Positions 1 through 9,559 of a stretch of 22,742 nucleotides of DNA are shown one piece after another. Made by a program: the position numbers and the translations under genes. Numbering within the stretch: the first letter of the stretch is position 1; each line of letters begins with the position of its first letter. Under the pieces are notes generated by a model. It was not told where the DNA came from. It did no database searches and worked only from the letters and a program-made list of their open reading frames with translations. Source of the stretch: Perkinsus olseni (Eukaryota; Perkinsozoa; Perkinsida); assembly GCA_013115125.1 (NCBI GenBank), contig JABANN010000533.1:1-22742 (forward strand). Reading direction: 5' to 3'.

Positions 1-70
<70 letters not shown>
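1..70. repeat. (TGT)n microsatellite at the left edge
   Basis: An uninterrupted TGT array fills the first 70 bases and runs off the window. It is followed directly by a pyrimidine stretch and TTTTTAG, the acceptor of the transporter exon that starts at 76. The array therefore lies inside an intron of that gene. Confidence 0.97.
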
Positions 71-71
<1 letters not shown>

Positions 72-75
72 TTAG

Positions 76-755
76 GGATGAGTTCGTAGCAGGCAATAGA
101 ATAGTAATGGTAGCATACATATGCATGTGTTTGGCTGTCGTATTATCATTCCCCAGTAATATACTACCTATTAAGTTTACTGTTGAACAAATGCTATGGT
201 AAGAACCGAACAACAACAACAGCATTACGGAAACAGATAAGTAGAAGAATTATCAGTTACTACTATGCAGACATGAGCCATGACACCCGTACTGCCATAC
301 CAATGCTTATTGCTATACTAACCTGCATTCTTAGCCTACTACTAGCAATTGCCATACCACAAGTCCGCCGCCTCATCGTCAGCAGAAGCCCTTATTCTTG
401 TTGGTACTCAGATATCAATTGTATTCGAGTTGGTAGGAGCATATGCTGGATCTATCATAGCGTTCGTATGCCCAGCAACTTTCTATATAACTATCGTGCC
501 TGGTAGTGTATTATCAAGGAGAAAGAGGAAGGCTGCATTCATCTTAATGCTCGGGTAATTTACCTTCATTCGTGTCATCCACGGAAGACTCCCCTCAGGA
601 TTCTATTTTTAATACTCGGTACGACAACAGCGATCATGAACATAATGAAAACTAGTGCAGCTGCTACTCCTAATTCAAATTCTAGTACTATTGCACCTGA
701 TAGCGTTGGTGGTAGCAGTATGAACTATAATGATGCTATCCGTATAAGATATTAG
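76..755 (+). CDS. Amino acid/auxin permease family transporter, C-terminal part
   Basis: Only the last four exons are present: 76-198, 257-362, 412-554 and 599-755, about 175 residues. Introns are 58, 49 and 44 nt, all GT-AG, and phases close to the TAG at 753-755. The protein shows four or five hydrophobic segments: a helix with AVVLSFPSNILPIKFTVEQML, a helix ending LLLAIAIPQ, then ISIVFELVGAYAGSIIAF, and a last pair after the basic loop SRRKRKA. The Pro-rich pair 'SFPSNILP' and the 'VFELVGAYAGS..AF' helix are typical of the AAAP (SLC36/SLC38/AVT) fold. The family moves neutral amino acids with protons or sodium across vacuolar or plasma membranes; the substrate here cannot be read. The 5' part lies outside the window. 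The last 25 or so residues are a Ser/Asn-rich tail. The family call is from recognised motifs, not a search. Confidence 0.72.
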
Positions 756-880
756 CTGTAACATGCTTAGTTTAATAATTTATTACTATCATCCTCGCCA
801 TACAGTTTCTGGAAGCAGGTCGATGGTTGTTGGTATTATAACAATGCTATTCTACAGTGTTTTCCATCACCGCTATAATT

Positions 881-1869
881 ATGAGTACGGCTCATTACGG
901 TAGGGCAGTACCAGTGGGCCTACGACGATTCCCTAATCTTAAGGCAAAGATGATTAAAGATTCTAAAAGGGTTAGATTCCCTACAGACCTACCGCCAGGC
1001 TTCCATATTGTTATACTCATGTTCAAGAATAATCATCATTGGGATGCTGGTAGTAGTAGTGGTAGTAGCATTGGTATTGTAGTTGTTGTGAGGTACATGG
1101 CATGGGTTGTATGATAAAGTGTCTCAGCTCGTTGATCATGCTCATAGATCTATATTAAAGGAGTATGAAGGAGTGTGTCCTGTTGATGATGATGATGATC
1201 TGCCACCGTTTACACCTCCCAAACTATATTACTTATGGCTGTTCGGAAGGTAGCATCGCAATCATCATCATGGCCATCACCACCATGATAGTGGCACCTG
1301 CTCAGGTTCCGATGGTTGTGGAGCTACTTTTGGATAAGACGATGTCGCAAATGGGCAACGACAGCAGCATCATCATCGAAAGAAGGAGGAGAGGGGCAGC
1401 CCATCATGCCAGGAGAGGATAGGATCTTAGTAGCATACACTGATAAGGTAACAACCCCACCACTCATGCTGCTGCTGGTAGCACTGCAGCATCGTATAGA
1501 ATCATCATTATTGTTCAGGAATGGTTTGAGAAGAGATTAGGTATCATTAATGATGGTCGGCCATACGTTTTATTAATGAAGAATAATGGCAAAGTGCTGT
1601 TGAAGGGGATGAGTGTGTTGTTGTATTGATCGGTGATTGTACAGGTGCTCTTCTGCCATCATGGTCATTATGATCCAAACCTTCATGATTATGGTATTAG
1701 GAAGGCAGTTCGGGAGGAGATGGAAAGAAGGGAGAATGCTATCATTAAAATAGCTGCTAAGAATACTGCCCCTAACCCCGTGTTAGAAGCGCCCTCTACA
1801 TCGTGTCGTACCACCAATGCTGCTCATACAACAACATCTCATGCTGACGATGCTAGCGATGAACGATGA
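881..1869 (+). CDS. ATP10-like mitochondrial ATP synthase assembly factor
   Basis: Proposed exons are 881-1049, 1093-1249, 1306-1447, 1519-1614 and 1645-1869, giving 262 residues; introns are 43, 56, 71 and 30 nt with closing phases. ATP10 is a mitochondrial inner-membrane protein of thioredoxin-like fold needed to assemble the F0 sector. Points of similarity in order are RRFPNLKAK near the start, the strand HIVILMFKNNHHWDAGTW, a basic aromatic stretch ending FWIRRCRKW, then DRILVAYTDKEWFEKRLGI and the strand RPYVLLMKNNGKVLLKG, which matches the family's 'GYVFLvD..GrvRW' element. The Asp/Thr-rich C-tail is not conserved. I chose ATG 881 because it follows a TTCTACAG site 25 nt upstream that could be a trans-splice acceptor; a classical targeting peptide is not obvious, so an upstream exon may be missing. 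The gene lies 125 nt behind the transporter on the same strand. Confidence 0.6.
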
Positions 1870-2055
1870 TGCTCCTCATGATATTCGTTTCTGTGTATTC
1901 CGGTCCAGCTTTGAGTTGATTGTAGTAGAAGAGTTGAAAGGGAGACCTTGTACACCGGACATAGTTACTTATGATAACCATTATTCAGAGAGCTGGGTTT
2001 AGTAGCAGTCAATTAATCAGAACCTATTCAGGCTCATAAGACCGTCGTGCTGTTT
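1870..2055 (+). other. Tract after the ATP10-like stop, up to the gap
   Basis: No gene is assigned. A frame open on the + strand through 2002 (ending IVTYDNHYSESWV) could be an extra last exon of the ATP10-like gene joined by splicing, but I found no convincing donor-acceptor pair with matching phase. Confidence 0.3.
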
Positions 2056-2219
2056 NNNNNNNNNNNNNNNNNNNNNNNNNNNNNNNNNNNNNNNNNNNNN
2101 NNNNNNNNNNNNNNNNNNNNNNNNNNNNNNNNNNNNNNNNNNNNNNNNNNNNCGAGCTGGGTTTAGTAGCAGTCAATTAATCAGAACCTATTCAGGCTCA
2201 TAAGACCGTCGTGCTGTTT
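1990..2219. repeat. 66-bp identical copies flanking an assembly gap
   Basis: Bases 1990-2055 and 2154-2219 are identical over 66 positions, and they sit directly left and right of a run of 97 N (2056-2152). The two copies are most simply the same locus present at two contig ends that were scaffolded without merging. If so, the gap is false and the true sequence runs straight from 2055 into 2220. Confidence 0.9.
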
Positions 2220-2280
2220 ATCATCATCAATCCGCTACATTTCGTCGCACACGTGGCTCCCCCACCTCCCAGCAGCTCAT

Positions 2281-2289
2281 AATTTTCAG
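2281..2289 (+). promoter_or_regulatory. Possible 5' acceptor site upstream of RPS3
   Basis: AATTTTCAG followed by GG lies 79 nt before the RPS3 start codon. No upstream coding exon in phase is visible, so it would fit either a 5'-UTR intron or spliced-leader addition, as known in Perkinsus and dinoflagellates. Similar pyrimidine-AG sites precede other start codons here (for example 7247-7249 and 14115-14116). Confidence 0.35.
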
Positions 2290-2368
2290 GGCGAGCGCTT
2301 TTCTCATAATTGATCGATCAGTCGATCGATAGCCCTTCGAGGAAGTGTGATTGCACCCCCTATCCAAG

Positions 2369-3154
2369 ATGGCAACCGCAGCAAGTCAAAAGCAGGTCTC
2401 CAAGAAGCGTAAGTTCGTCGCTGATGGCGTGTTCTACGCGGAGCTTAACGAACTCCTTACTACTATCCTTGCTGAGGATGGTTACTCTGGTGTTGAGGTC
2501 CGTGTGACTCCTATCAAGACCGAGATCATCATCCGTGCTACTAGGACTCGTGAGGTCCTCGGTGAGAAGGGTCGCAGGATTAGAGAGCTCACTGCTCTTG
2601 TCGAGAGACGTTTCGATTTCCCGGAGAACTCTGTCGAGCTCTTCGCCGAACGTGTCGACAACCGTGCTCTCTGCGCCCAGGCTCAGGCCGAGTCTCTCCG
2701 TTACAAGCTTCTCGGTGGTCTTCCCGTCCGCAGGGCTGCCTATGGTGTATTGAGGTTTGTTATGGAGAATGGCGCCAAGGGTGTTGAGGTTACCGTATCT
2801 GGTAAGTTGCGTGCTCAGCGTGCTAAGGTTATGAAGTTCGCTGATGGTTATCTTCTCTCTACTGGTACTCCTAAGGAGATGTATGTCGACCAAGCTATCC
2901 GTAACGTTGACATGCGTCAGGGTATTCTCGGTATCAGAGTTAAGATTATGATGGCTTATGATCCCGAGGGTAAGAGTGGTCCTAAGACTCGCCTTCCTGA
3001 TGATATTACCATTCATGAGCCTAAGGAGGATACCGTCTTCCCTGTTGAGGCCGCCGCCACCGCTGAGGAGCAGCCGACTGAGGAACAGCAGCAGCAGCCG
3101 ACTGAGGCCGCCGCCGCTGAGGAGGCCCCTGCTGCTGTCGAGATCACCGCCTAA
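2369..3154 (+). CDS. RPS3: 40S ribosomal protein S3
   Basis: Intronless, 261 residues, starting MATAASQKQ in a good context (AAGATGG). The N-terminal part carries the KH domain with the loop GEKGRRI (residues about 65-75) and the following [16 protein letters not shown]. The C-terminal uS3 domain shows [34 protein letters not shown] and [11 protein letters not shown]3 sits at the mRNA entry channel of the small subunit. The conserved body ends near residue 220; the last 40 residues are a Glu/Ala/Gln-rich tail built on GAG, GCC and CAG codons, longer than in many homologs but typical of a variable S3 tail. Codon use is strongly biased to GGT, GTT, CGT and AAG, unlike its neighbours, as expected for a highly expressed gene. 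Confidence 0.98.
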   Translation: MATAASQKQVSKKRKFVADGVFYAELNELLTTILAEDGYSGVEVRVTPIKTEIIIRATRTREVLGEKGRRIRELTALVERRFDFPENSVELFAERVDNRALCAQAQAESLRYKLLGGLPVRRAAYGVLRFVMENGAKGVEVTVSGKLRAQRAKVMKFADGYLLSTGTPKEMYVDQAIRNVDMRQGILGIRVKIMMAYDPEGKSGPKTRLPDDITIHEPKEDTVFPVEAAATAEEQPTEEQQQQPTEAAAAEEAPAAVEITA

Positions 3155-3336
3155 GTAGCCTCATGATGACGATGATTATGGTCAACATTCCCATTGCCTA
3201 CCACTACTATTGAGACCAATGTTGACGAGCCGCTACTTGCTATCCTGCTTCGGGTATATTCTTAACTTGTGTTTAGTACAATGATAATGTTGGGGCCATT
3301 GGGGTCTTACTGAACTCAACATTCGGGAATAGTCTC

Positions 3337-5803
3337 TTAAGGTCGTTCAATAGATGGTTGGGGCGGCAGCCGCTTTGACATATCATCAACTTTCCCGTTA
3401 TCAACTGCGTTGATAACTGTGTGTGATAATGTTGTATTCTTTGTCTTATGATGTTGTGGTGCCCTATAAGCTACTGCAGGCAATTGGGTTGGTATATCAT
3501 TCTTCTGTAGCTGACCATCAGCAGCCTTAGATTTGTCTATCATTGTTGAAGGTTCGTCATCATTATGTAATAGAAGATTGGATACATCTGAAGGGAATAA
3601 TCGAACTATGAATATCAACAGCATTATTACAATCTTTTGGAAGAACTTCGTCGTTCCGGTCTAATGCATCATCAACAGTTGCTGCTGCAGTAGTTGTCTC
3701 ACGGAATATCTCGTCGTCGAGGCCCTTGGGTACTTGCCGTTGAATTCCGTGCTGTTGACGATGTTCGCTCTTCTCGTTATCATTGATAATCCCAAACCGA
3801 GCCGTTTGCTGTAGTACCTCATCATATTTATGAAAGTCCCTGATAATATTATTGAAGGCATGGATTAGGAGTAGTAAGTCATGAATAGTACCCAGTGGTG
3901 GAGGGGGTCCCTTCAAGTGCAATCATATCGTTCTTGTGTGCTGCAGCGGTATTATCATTATGGTGGAATGCGTTTGTATGTGCGAGTGCTTCGTGATGAT
4001 GATGATACTCATCTGCAAACAGCCAACGTCAGTGCCCCGTCCGCGCGACTCTCTTATTCTCACTCCTTTCCCCATTCCCCTGCATCTTAACATCTTGTCC
4101 TTGGGATACAACATAGTAACCTAGTAGATGTCCTACACAAGCGTATGCTGACATTAATACCATCTTCTCCCCTTCTCCTATTATCCAATTGTTCTGCCAC
4201 ATGATGGTTGGCTTCATCAAGAGCTCTCTGCCACTGCCTCACTCTATTAATGCTATTACCCCCCTGGGCATGATACTGTTGCACACTCTAACAGTAGATA
4301 GTGATGCATATGAATCACCAGCCCTATCGGTAGTATTACATGATTCACTTTATCTCTTTTTCTGAGCATCCTCTCAACAGCGTTAGTAACTTGTTGTAGG
4401 GCGTCTTTATGACCTCCTAGTTCACGATAAAGATCAGCTAATGAAACGTATCTATTGAGCATAGTAGTTCGTACACCAGCAATGACCACCTCCTCTTACC
4501 CTGATGAGATTGTTTTATTATTATCGACACGAACTGGTGGCCCCCCTTGCTGATTTGCACGTTGCGGAGCTCTCCCTCTACTATTGTTAGGATGCTGAGG
4601 ACGCCTTGAATGCTGTTGATGATGGGTATGATGCCCAGGTGTATGGTGATAATCTTGTAGCATTGTTGATTGTCTGTACTGATGACGTTAATTCTCATTA
4701 AAGCAGACTAGACTTACCCTCGTGTCACCACTTCATCATCTTCATCATTTTCAGTATTCTCGTCCCTCTCATCTCCTATTACATGATCATTAATATTCAT
4801 ATCCGGTGATTCTACTTCGACTGTCGTATTAACCTTCCTTAACGAGTGTATACGCTCGTAGTGGTGGTAATGATTCAACTGATTCTTATTATTGTTACTG
4901 TCGTTGTTATTCTCCTGTCTAACCAATAATAGAGTAGCTTCACGTTGTAAGTACTCCAAGCCTCGTCTATGACGTGCTAATGCCTGTTACACAACAACAA
5001 CCACCACCACCATGATCGCCGTCATCAACAATACCGCTATCATTACCTTAGCCAATCTAAGATCTCTTCCCTTAGCCTCCCGTATTAATGTGACAATGAG
5101 TTCATGTCTTAAATTACGATTAGACATCATCACATTATTCCCGGCCACGATAGTGATAGCTTCCGTATGACGATTGTCCAAGTCCAGTATGTGCAACCTA
5201 TGGTCTTCTAAAGCCTGATTGTGATCATCATGAGGCCTTCCTTCATAATACATAATGTTCACCCTCTCCAATGCTGTCTGCCATTCAGTGGCACTCCTCA
5301 AGAGGTTATTCATCTCACGACGGCATTCCCTTGTTGGTAGTTTACGTCGAGTTAATCGATCAACTAAATCATGATGTGACTTCAGTACCTTTCATGAGAA
5401 TAACAATAACAAGACGCTCGACGATGCTCCGCTATTATCACCCTTCCCATTTCTAACTCCCTTCTTTTGGCGTTCATCATGGCTTTATTGAACTGTTCCT
5501 CGTCAACATTCCTTGCTGATACTCTTCCACGTCTGAGGTCTGCGTAAAACCGCCCTCTCCATGTTCCCCATCAGACTACCTCATTTTGGCACTCATCCTT
5601 TCTGGTGATTCGCTGTCACTGTATCGAGATGTCACTCGAGCAGCATGATACGATCCACCTATCGTTCAGCTACACGCAGGGGTCATCGGATGAGTATTAC
5701 CGGGATGAGGGGTATGACGACTCCTTCCTCCTGTTGGTATCCACTGTGATGATGATGTTATATCATGATCATCCTCTGGAGTGGGATATGAGACAATCAT
5801 CAT
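3337..5803 (-). CDS. Unrecognised 12-exon protein with coiled-coil segments
   Basis: I do not recognise the family. Proposed exons, read on the minus strand: 5803-5701, 5658-5580, 5532-5423, 5363-5047, 4983-4718, 4673-4500, 4451-4349, 4287-4161, 4132-4064, 4012-3892, 3839-3631 and 3587-3337. All eleven introns are GT-AG, 28 to 63 nt, and the phases close to give about 642 residues. The N-terminal third is charged and helical (AKRRELEMGRVIIAEH, SATEWQTALERVNIMYYEG, HRRGLEYLQREATLLLVRQE). The middle is His/Asn/Gln-rich low complexity, then two more helical stretches (YVSLADLYRELGGHKDALQQ, VRQWQRALDEANHHVAEQL), and a Thr/Asn-rich tail. No membrane segment or signal peptide is seen. The start and the intron 5422-5364 are the weakest calls. 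It is convergent with RPS3, the stops lying 182 nt apart. Confidence 0.6.
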
Positions 5804-6143
5804 TATCACACTAATGTTAAGGTAGTAGTAGCCCTCATCATGACAACACTACCCGGACAAACATACTAGAAGCAGCATCATCACCATCATCAATAACAAT
5901 TACTTAATATGACCACCATAATATTAACACACATGAGATGATAATAAGAACATCACACTTAGTAGAATAGAGTGCACGGTTCACCTTCCGGCTGGAACCT
6001 CAGTTCAGTGGTCTTGGTAGCATCAGCAATAACCCCATACGTAATACCACTAGATGACGATAATGATGATGAGTAGCAGTAGTAGGAGCGTGATGATGAT
6101 AGTGTTGTTGTTGGTGGTCGTGGTGGTGGGGTTGTTGTTGTTA
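5804..6143. other. Intergenic tract between the coiled-coil gene and TBP copy A
   Basis: No gene is seen. From 6034 on it is the start of the duplicated unit shared with 8466 onward, here the 3' flank of TBP copy A. The rest is GAT/CAT trinucleotide-rich and presumably holds the promoter or 5' flank of the coiled-coil gene. Confidence 0.5.
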
Positions 6144-6893
6144 TCAATTCTGATACTTCAATAATAATGGGTATATGCTACGGAAAGCATTACTTATATC
6201 ATCTCTATTTTTAGCACCAGTAAATACAATCTTTCCTGATACAAATATTAACAAAGCAACTTTAGGTTCGAATAAACGGAATACCAGACCAGGATATATT
6301 TCCGGTTCATAACTACAATAGGAACGATGTTCATAAGCTAAAGCTTCCAAACGTATTGGGAATCTCACATCCGCTGATGCGACCATATTCTCAATTTTAA
6401 ATTTCCTAAATCTTGCACCAGGGTAACCACTTTTTATTACAATTTTCGCAACCTTCTTCGCCGCATCTTTTGCTGTTATTTCAGAATTACTACCAGTGAC
6501 CATAACCTTACCAGTGCCATATAACATAGCAGTTGCTTTTGGTTCTCTGAATCTTATCACCACTGCATTAACTTTCCGAGGATTATATTCAGCATTACGT
6601 GCTTTGAATGCTACTTTCTTCAAATCAATAAGACCACCACCATCATCATCGCCGCTATGTCGTCCATTGATACCCAATTCAACTGATGCTATAACATTCT
6701 CTAATACTGGATATACCGATTCTGGTATGATACCATCTTCCCCATCATCATTAGTAGTAGTCATGATAATGTTGTTATCATCACTACCATTTGGACTTGT
6801 TGTGGTACTTGTAACTGTTTCATCATAACAACCATCTCGCTGTGCTGATGCTAACACATTATTATCCGATCCATCAACATTACCTGAGGATGA
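6034..6893. repeat. Duplicated TBP unit, copy A
   Basis: Near-identical to 8466-9295, same orientation. Homology begins at CCCATACGTAATACCA in the 3' flank and ends at ATTACCTGAGGATGA near the 5' end of the coding sequence. Copies differ by a handful of base changes and by in-frame trinucleotide length changes; flanks on both sides are unrelated. The unit covers almost the whole coding region plus about 110 nt of 3' flank, but not the promoter. Confidence 0.93.
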
Positions 6894-6929
6894 TCGACGA
6901 TTGAGAAAGAAGTAGATGATCATCGACAT
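6144..6929 (-). CDS. TATA-binding protein, divergent paralog A
   Basis: An open frame of 261 residues from ATG 6929, possibly starting a little differently because the first 13 residues (MSMIIYFFLNRRS) lie outside the unit shared with copy B. An acidic Thr/Asn/Asp-rich N-terminus of about 70 residues is followed by the two-repeat TBP saddle (about 71-261): RNAEYNPRK, FKIENMVASADVRFPIRLE, YSYEPE-type and LLIFVSGKIVFTGAK elements. A Gly/Asp insertion (HSGDDDGGG) sits in the first repeat. TBP nucleates Pol I, II and III initiation by bending promoter DNA. Of the four Phe that kink TATA DNA (yeast F99, F116, F190, F207), this copy has V120, Y137, Y212 and F229. It is one of three TBP genes in 4.3 kb. 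Confidence 0.9.
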   Translation of the reverse strand: MSMIIYFFLNRRSSSGNVDGSDNNVLASAQRDGCYDETVTSTTTSPNGSDDNNIIMTTTNDDGEDGIIPESVYPVLENVIASVELGINGRHSGDDDGGGLIDLKKVAFKARNAEYNPRKVNAVVIRFREPKATAMLYGTGKVMVTGSNSEITAKDAAKKVAKIVIKSGYPGARFRKFKIENMVASADVRFPIRLEALAYEHRSYCSYEPEIYPGLVFRLFEPKVALLIFVSGKIVFTGAKNRDDISNAFRSIYPLLLKYQN

Positions 6930-7250
6930 GAGGACCAGCAGCCCCCACAGCGTTGCATGCCACTAATACTTCAGTGAGTTATGTACAGTATATCGGATAT
7001 CTTAGAGTAGCCTAAAGGCCTACTACAATACCGGGAATGACGACACCAGACCGCTAACTCGAACATTTGGACACATAGCGATGTTGATGGGACTTCGTAC
7101 GGAGCACACCACAAACGGCAGAACTTCGGTTATGGCGAGGGAGAAAGGATAGCTGTATACTCTTCATGGGGATTGCTCAGCCAACTCCTCCTCCGCCTCC
7201 CCATTCGATCTGCCTTGAGTGGGTGGTGACGGTTGAGACGTTAAACTAGG
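6930..7250. other. Divergent intergenic tract between TBP-A and an unknown gene
   Basis: 321 bases between two genes pointing apart. It probably holds both promoters, but I recognise no defined element. A small + strand open stretch from ATG 7168 (MGIAQPTPPPPPHSICLE) could be an upstream first exon joined in phase to the next gene through a 31-nt intron (donor after CTTGA, acceptor AACTAG at 7249). Confidence 0.4.
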
Positions 7251-8453
7251 ATGAACATTGAGGCGGCTGAGGTCTCTCTAAGCCAACCACTGACCGCTAG
7301 GACCCTGGGTAGTGTTCATGATGCTGTCGGAGGAGATGCAATCATGTTCTTCCATAACTCCAATACACTACTGCGCTAGGTCCACAAAGAATCTCGAGGC
7401 AGCAGCAGCAGCAGCCTGACTCACTGGTACCACCGAGCTCATCAATAGTAATCATAGGATTCATAAGGATGGTGATTATAAAGAAAGAAAGAAATACCAT
7501 GGGCAATAGTCTATACGATCAGTTGATGATGCCAGGGTGCTGCTGCTGCTGGTAATAGTAGTAGTAGTATCATACATTCTCAGGAAGTGCCCACGGGGCC
7601 CCTCACTACCATCATGACGATAATAATGACAACATATACAACACGATGTTGGTAATCGAACAGCTCGATGAGCATCTATCATTACCTTCGGTAGCAGTAG
7701 AGCCTCTTCTGAGAGTCGGTACTGAGCGTATTGCTGTAGATAATGCATCCCCAACATCACCTGAATGGAGATCCTATAGATCATACTGATGATGATGATG
7801 ATGATGCTGGTGGTAGTGTTATGAGTAATACCTCCTCCACCACCTTCCGATCCGAGCAGGTCCAATAGGAACTCATCAGTGGTGGCCGTAGTAGAAGGAG
7901 ATGATGGTATGTCTATCATAGTAATATTCAAGACGATATTACTATCATTCTGGACGGATTTGGTAAAAAAGTGGTATGATGATGTACTCATCCATCCCTA
8001 CCCGAAGGATTACCAATCATGATGAGAGAATGGTATCACTGGCAGATTTATCACAACCAAACAGCATCTACTTTCAGATATCGTTGCTGTTATGCTAGCA
8101 GCAGCAGTGATAGCAGAAGAAGGGAGTAACGGTGACGTGATGAAGGACGACGTAATGGTAATACCTGTTGTTGTTGTTGATGCCGCTTAAGGATAGCAGT
8201 ATTGTTGTTGGTGTTATCTACTATTTAGTTACAATAATGTAACGTATGGTACTAGATACGGTAGAATACATAATACTACCACTCCAATAATAGACAACAA
8301 CAAGAAGAAGAAGCGAAGGAAGAGTAGGAAGGGTAAGGGAAGTATTGATGAATGTGAGCATTTTGTGATAATGGTGATAATAACAATACTACAGGTAGTA
8401 TGGAATACAATAGTTATACCAATCCGGCTGGTAGACGTTACATGACTCTATAA
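7251..8453 (+). CDS. Unrecognised 10-exon protein with basic C-terminus
   Basis: Not recognised. A hand model with all phases closing uses exons 7251-7308, 7380-7536, 7588-7690, 7740-7812, 7860-7887, 7922-7962, 8008-8032, 8099-8125, 8229-8332 and 8395-8453, giving 224 residues. It starts MNIEAAEVSLSQPLTARTLG, has a short poly-Gln run (QQQQQ), a second exon with IIKKERNTMGNSLYDQL, an acidic run of six Asp, the stretch NIQDDITIILDGFG, then SSSDSRRRDYNN, a basic cluster KKKKRRKSRK that may be a nuclear signal, and the end NPAGRRYMTL. Several exons are only 25-41 nt, so individual joins are uncertain; the last two exons and the first two are the best supported. It sits between the two TBP duplicates on the opposite strand, and its stop lies only 13 nt before the duplicated unit begins. 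Confidence 0.5.
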
Positions 8454-8465
8454 TCTTCGTACCAT

Positions 8466-9295
8466 CCCATACGTAATACCAGTACATGACGATAATGATG
8501 ATGAGTAGCAGTAGTAGGAGAGTGATGATAGTAGTGTTGTTGTTGTTATCAATTCTGATACTTCAATAATAATGGGTATATGCTACGGAAAGCATTACTT
8601 ATATCATCTCTATTTTTAGCACCAGTAAATACAATCTTTCCTGATACAAATATTAACAAAGCAACTTTAGGTTCGAATAAACGGAATACCAGACCAGGAT
8701 ATATTTCCGGTTCATAACTACAATAGGAACGATGTTCATAAGCTAAAGCTTCCAAACGTATTGGGAATCTCACATCCGCTGATGCGACCATATTCTCAAT
8801 TTTAAATTTCCTAAATCTTGCACCAGGGTAACCACTTTTTATTACAACTTTCGCAACCTTCTTCGCCGCATCTTTTGCTGTTATTTCAGAATTACTACCA
8901 GTGACCATAACCTTACCAGTGCCATATAACATAGCAGTTGCTTTTGGTTCTCTGAATCTTATTACTACTGCATTAACTTTCCGAGGATTATATTCAGCAT
9001 TACGTGCTTTGAATGCTACTTTCTTCAAATCAATAAGACCACCACCATCATCATCATCGCCGCTATGTCGTCCATTGATACCCAATTCAACTGATGCTAT
9101 AACATTCTCTAATACTGGATATACCGATTCTGGTATTATACCATCTTCCCCATCATCATTAGTAGTAGTCATGATAATGTTATCATCACTACCATTTGGA
9201 CTTGTTGTTGTACTTGTAACTGTTTCATCATAACAACCATCTCGCTGTGCTGATAACACATTATTATCCGATCCATCAACATTACCTGAGGATGA
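8466..9295. repeat. Duplicated TBP unit, copy B
   Basis: Second copy of the unit at 6034-6893, same orientation, about 30 nt shorter because of trinucleotide-run differences in the 3' flank and coding region. The left border lies 13 nt after the stop of the opposite-strand gene. Confidence 0.93.
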
Positions 9296-9358
9296 ATGAT
9301 AAGCTACCCCCTGAAAGACAGCAGGTTGTTGTTGTTAACCCTTACCGGATGGTATCAT
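8549..9358 (-). CDS. TATA-binding protein, divergent paralog B
   Basis: The saddle domain is identical to paralog A except for one Ile/Val change and one extra Asp in the insertion loop; the acidic N-terminus differs by two single-residue length changes. The saddle again carries Val, Tyr, Tyr, Phe at the four DNA-intercalating positions. The large exon runs 9303-8549. Upstream of the duplicated unit a new 5' end seems to be used: ATG 9358 codes MIPS, then a 42-nt intron 9345-9304 (GTAAGG to GGGTAG) joins in phase to AYHSSSGNVDG, the last part of which is shared with copy A. If that exon is wrong, no ATG close by opens the frame. Differences from A are almost all synonymous or multiples of three, so both copies look functional. 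Confidence 0.87.
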
Positions 9359-9559
9359 CTGCCGTCCTCCCCCTCCTTCTTCTTGTTGTTGCTTCTGGTC
9401 GTCATGACCAACCAGCAGGGAGTCGATATCAAAATCTGCCAGCATATAAGGGAGATAACAACAACTATTAGAGAATGGCATACAGTGGTCGTGGTGGTGG
9501 CAACGCAAGAGTAGGGATGATATCCACAGATCAACACTATAGTGTGGTGGCGGTGATGG
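9359..9559. other. Short intergenic tract between TBP-B and TBP-C
   Basis: About 200 bases separate the 5' end of TBP-B from the stop of TBP-C on the same strand. It contains CTT/GTT-rich stretches and no further gene that I can support. Confidence 0.5.

Noticed and set aside
2360-3016. 218-codon frame antisense to RPS3
   Set aside because: It is the mirror of a highly biased ribosomal protein gene; no family similarity of its own.
6496-6828. 110-codon + strand frame over TBP-A (repeated at 8901-9233 over TBP-B)
   Set aside because: Antisense shadow of the TBP coding sequence; its presence in both copies only reflects the duplication.
7448-7509. Possible intron (GTAATC to CAATAG) in the unknown gene at 7251
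   Set aside because: Good splice sites, but removing it leaves a phase that cannot join any open downstream exon; keeping it as coding lets all ten exons close.
7476-7991. 171-codon minus-strand frame beginning MSTSSYHFFTKS
   Set aside because: Low-complexity Ile, Thr and Ser runs from GAT/AGT triplets; the + strand gives a phase-closing multi-exon gene over the same bases. I cannot fully exclude it without transcripts.
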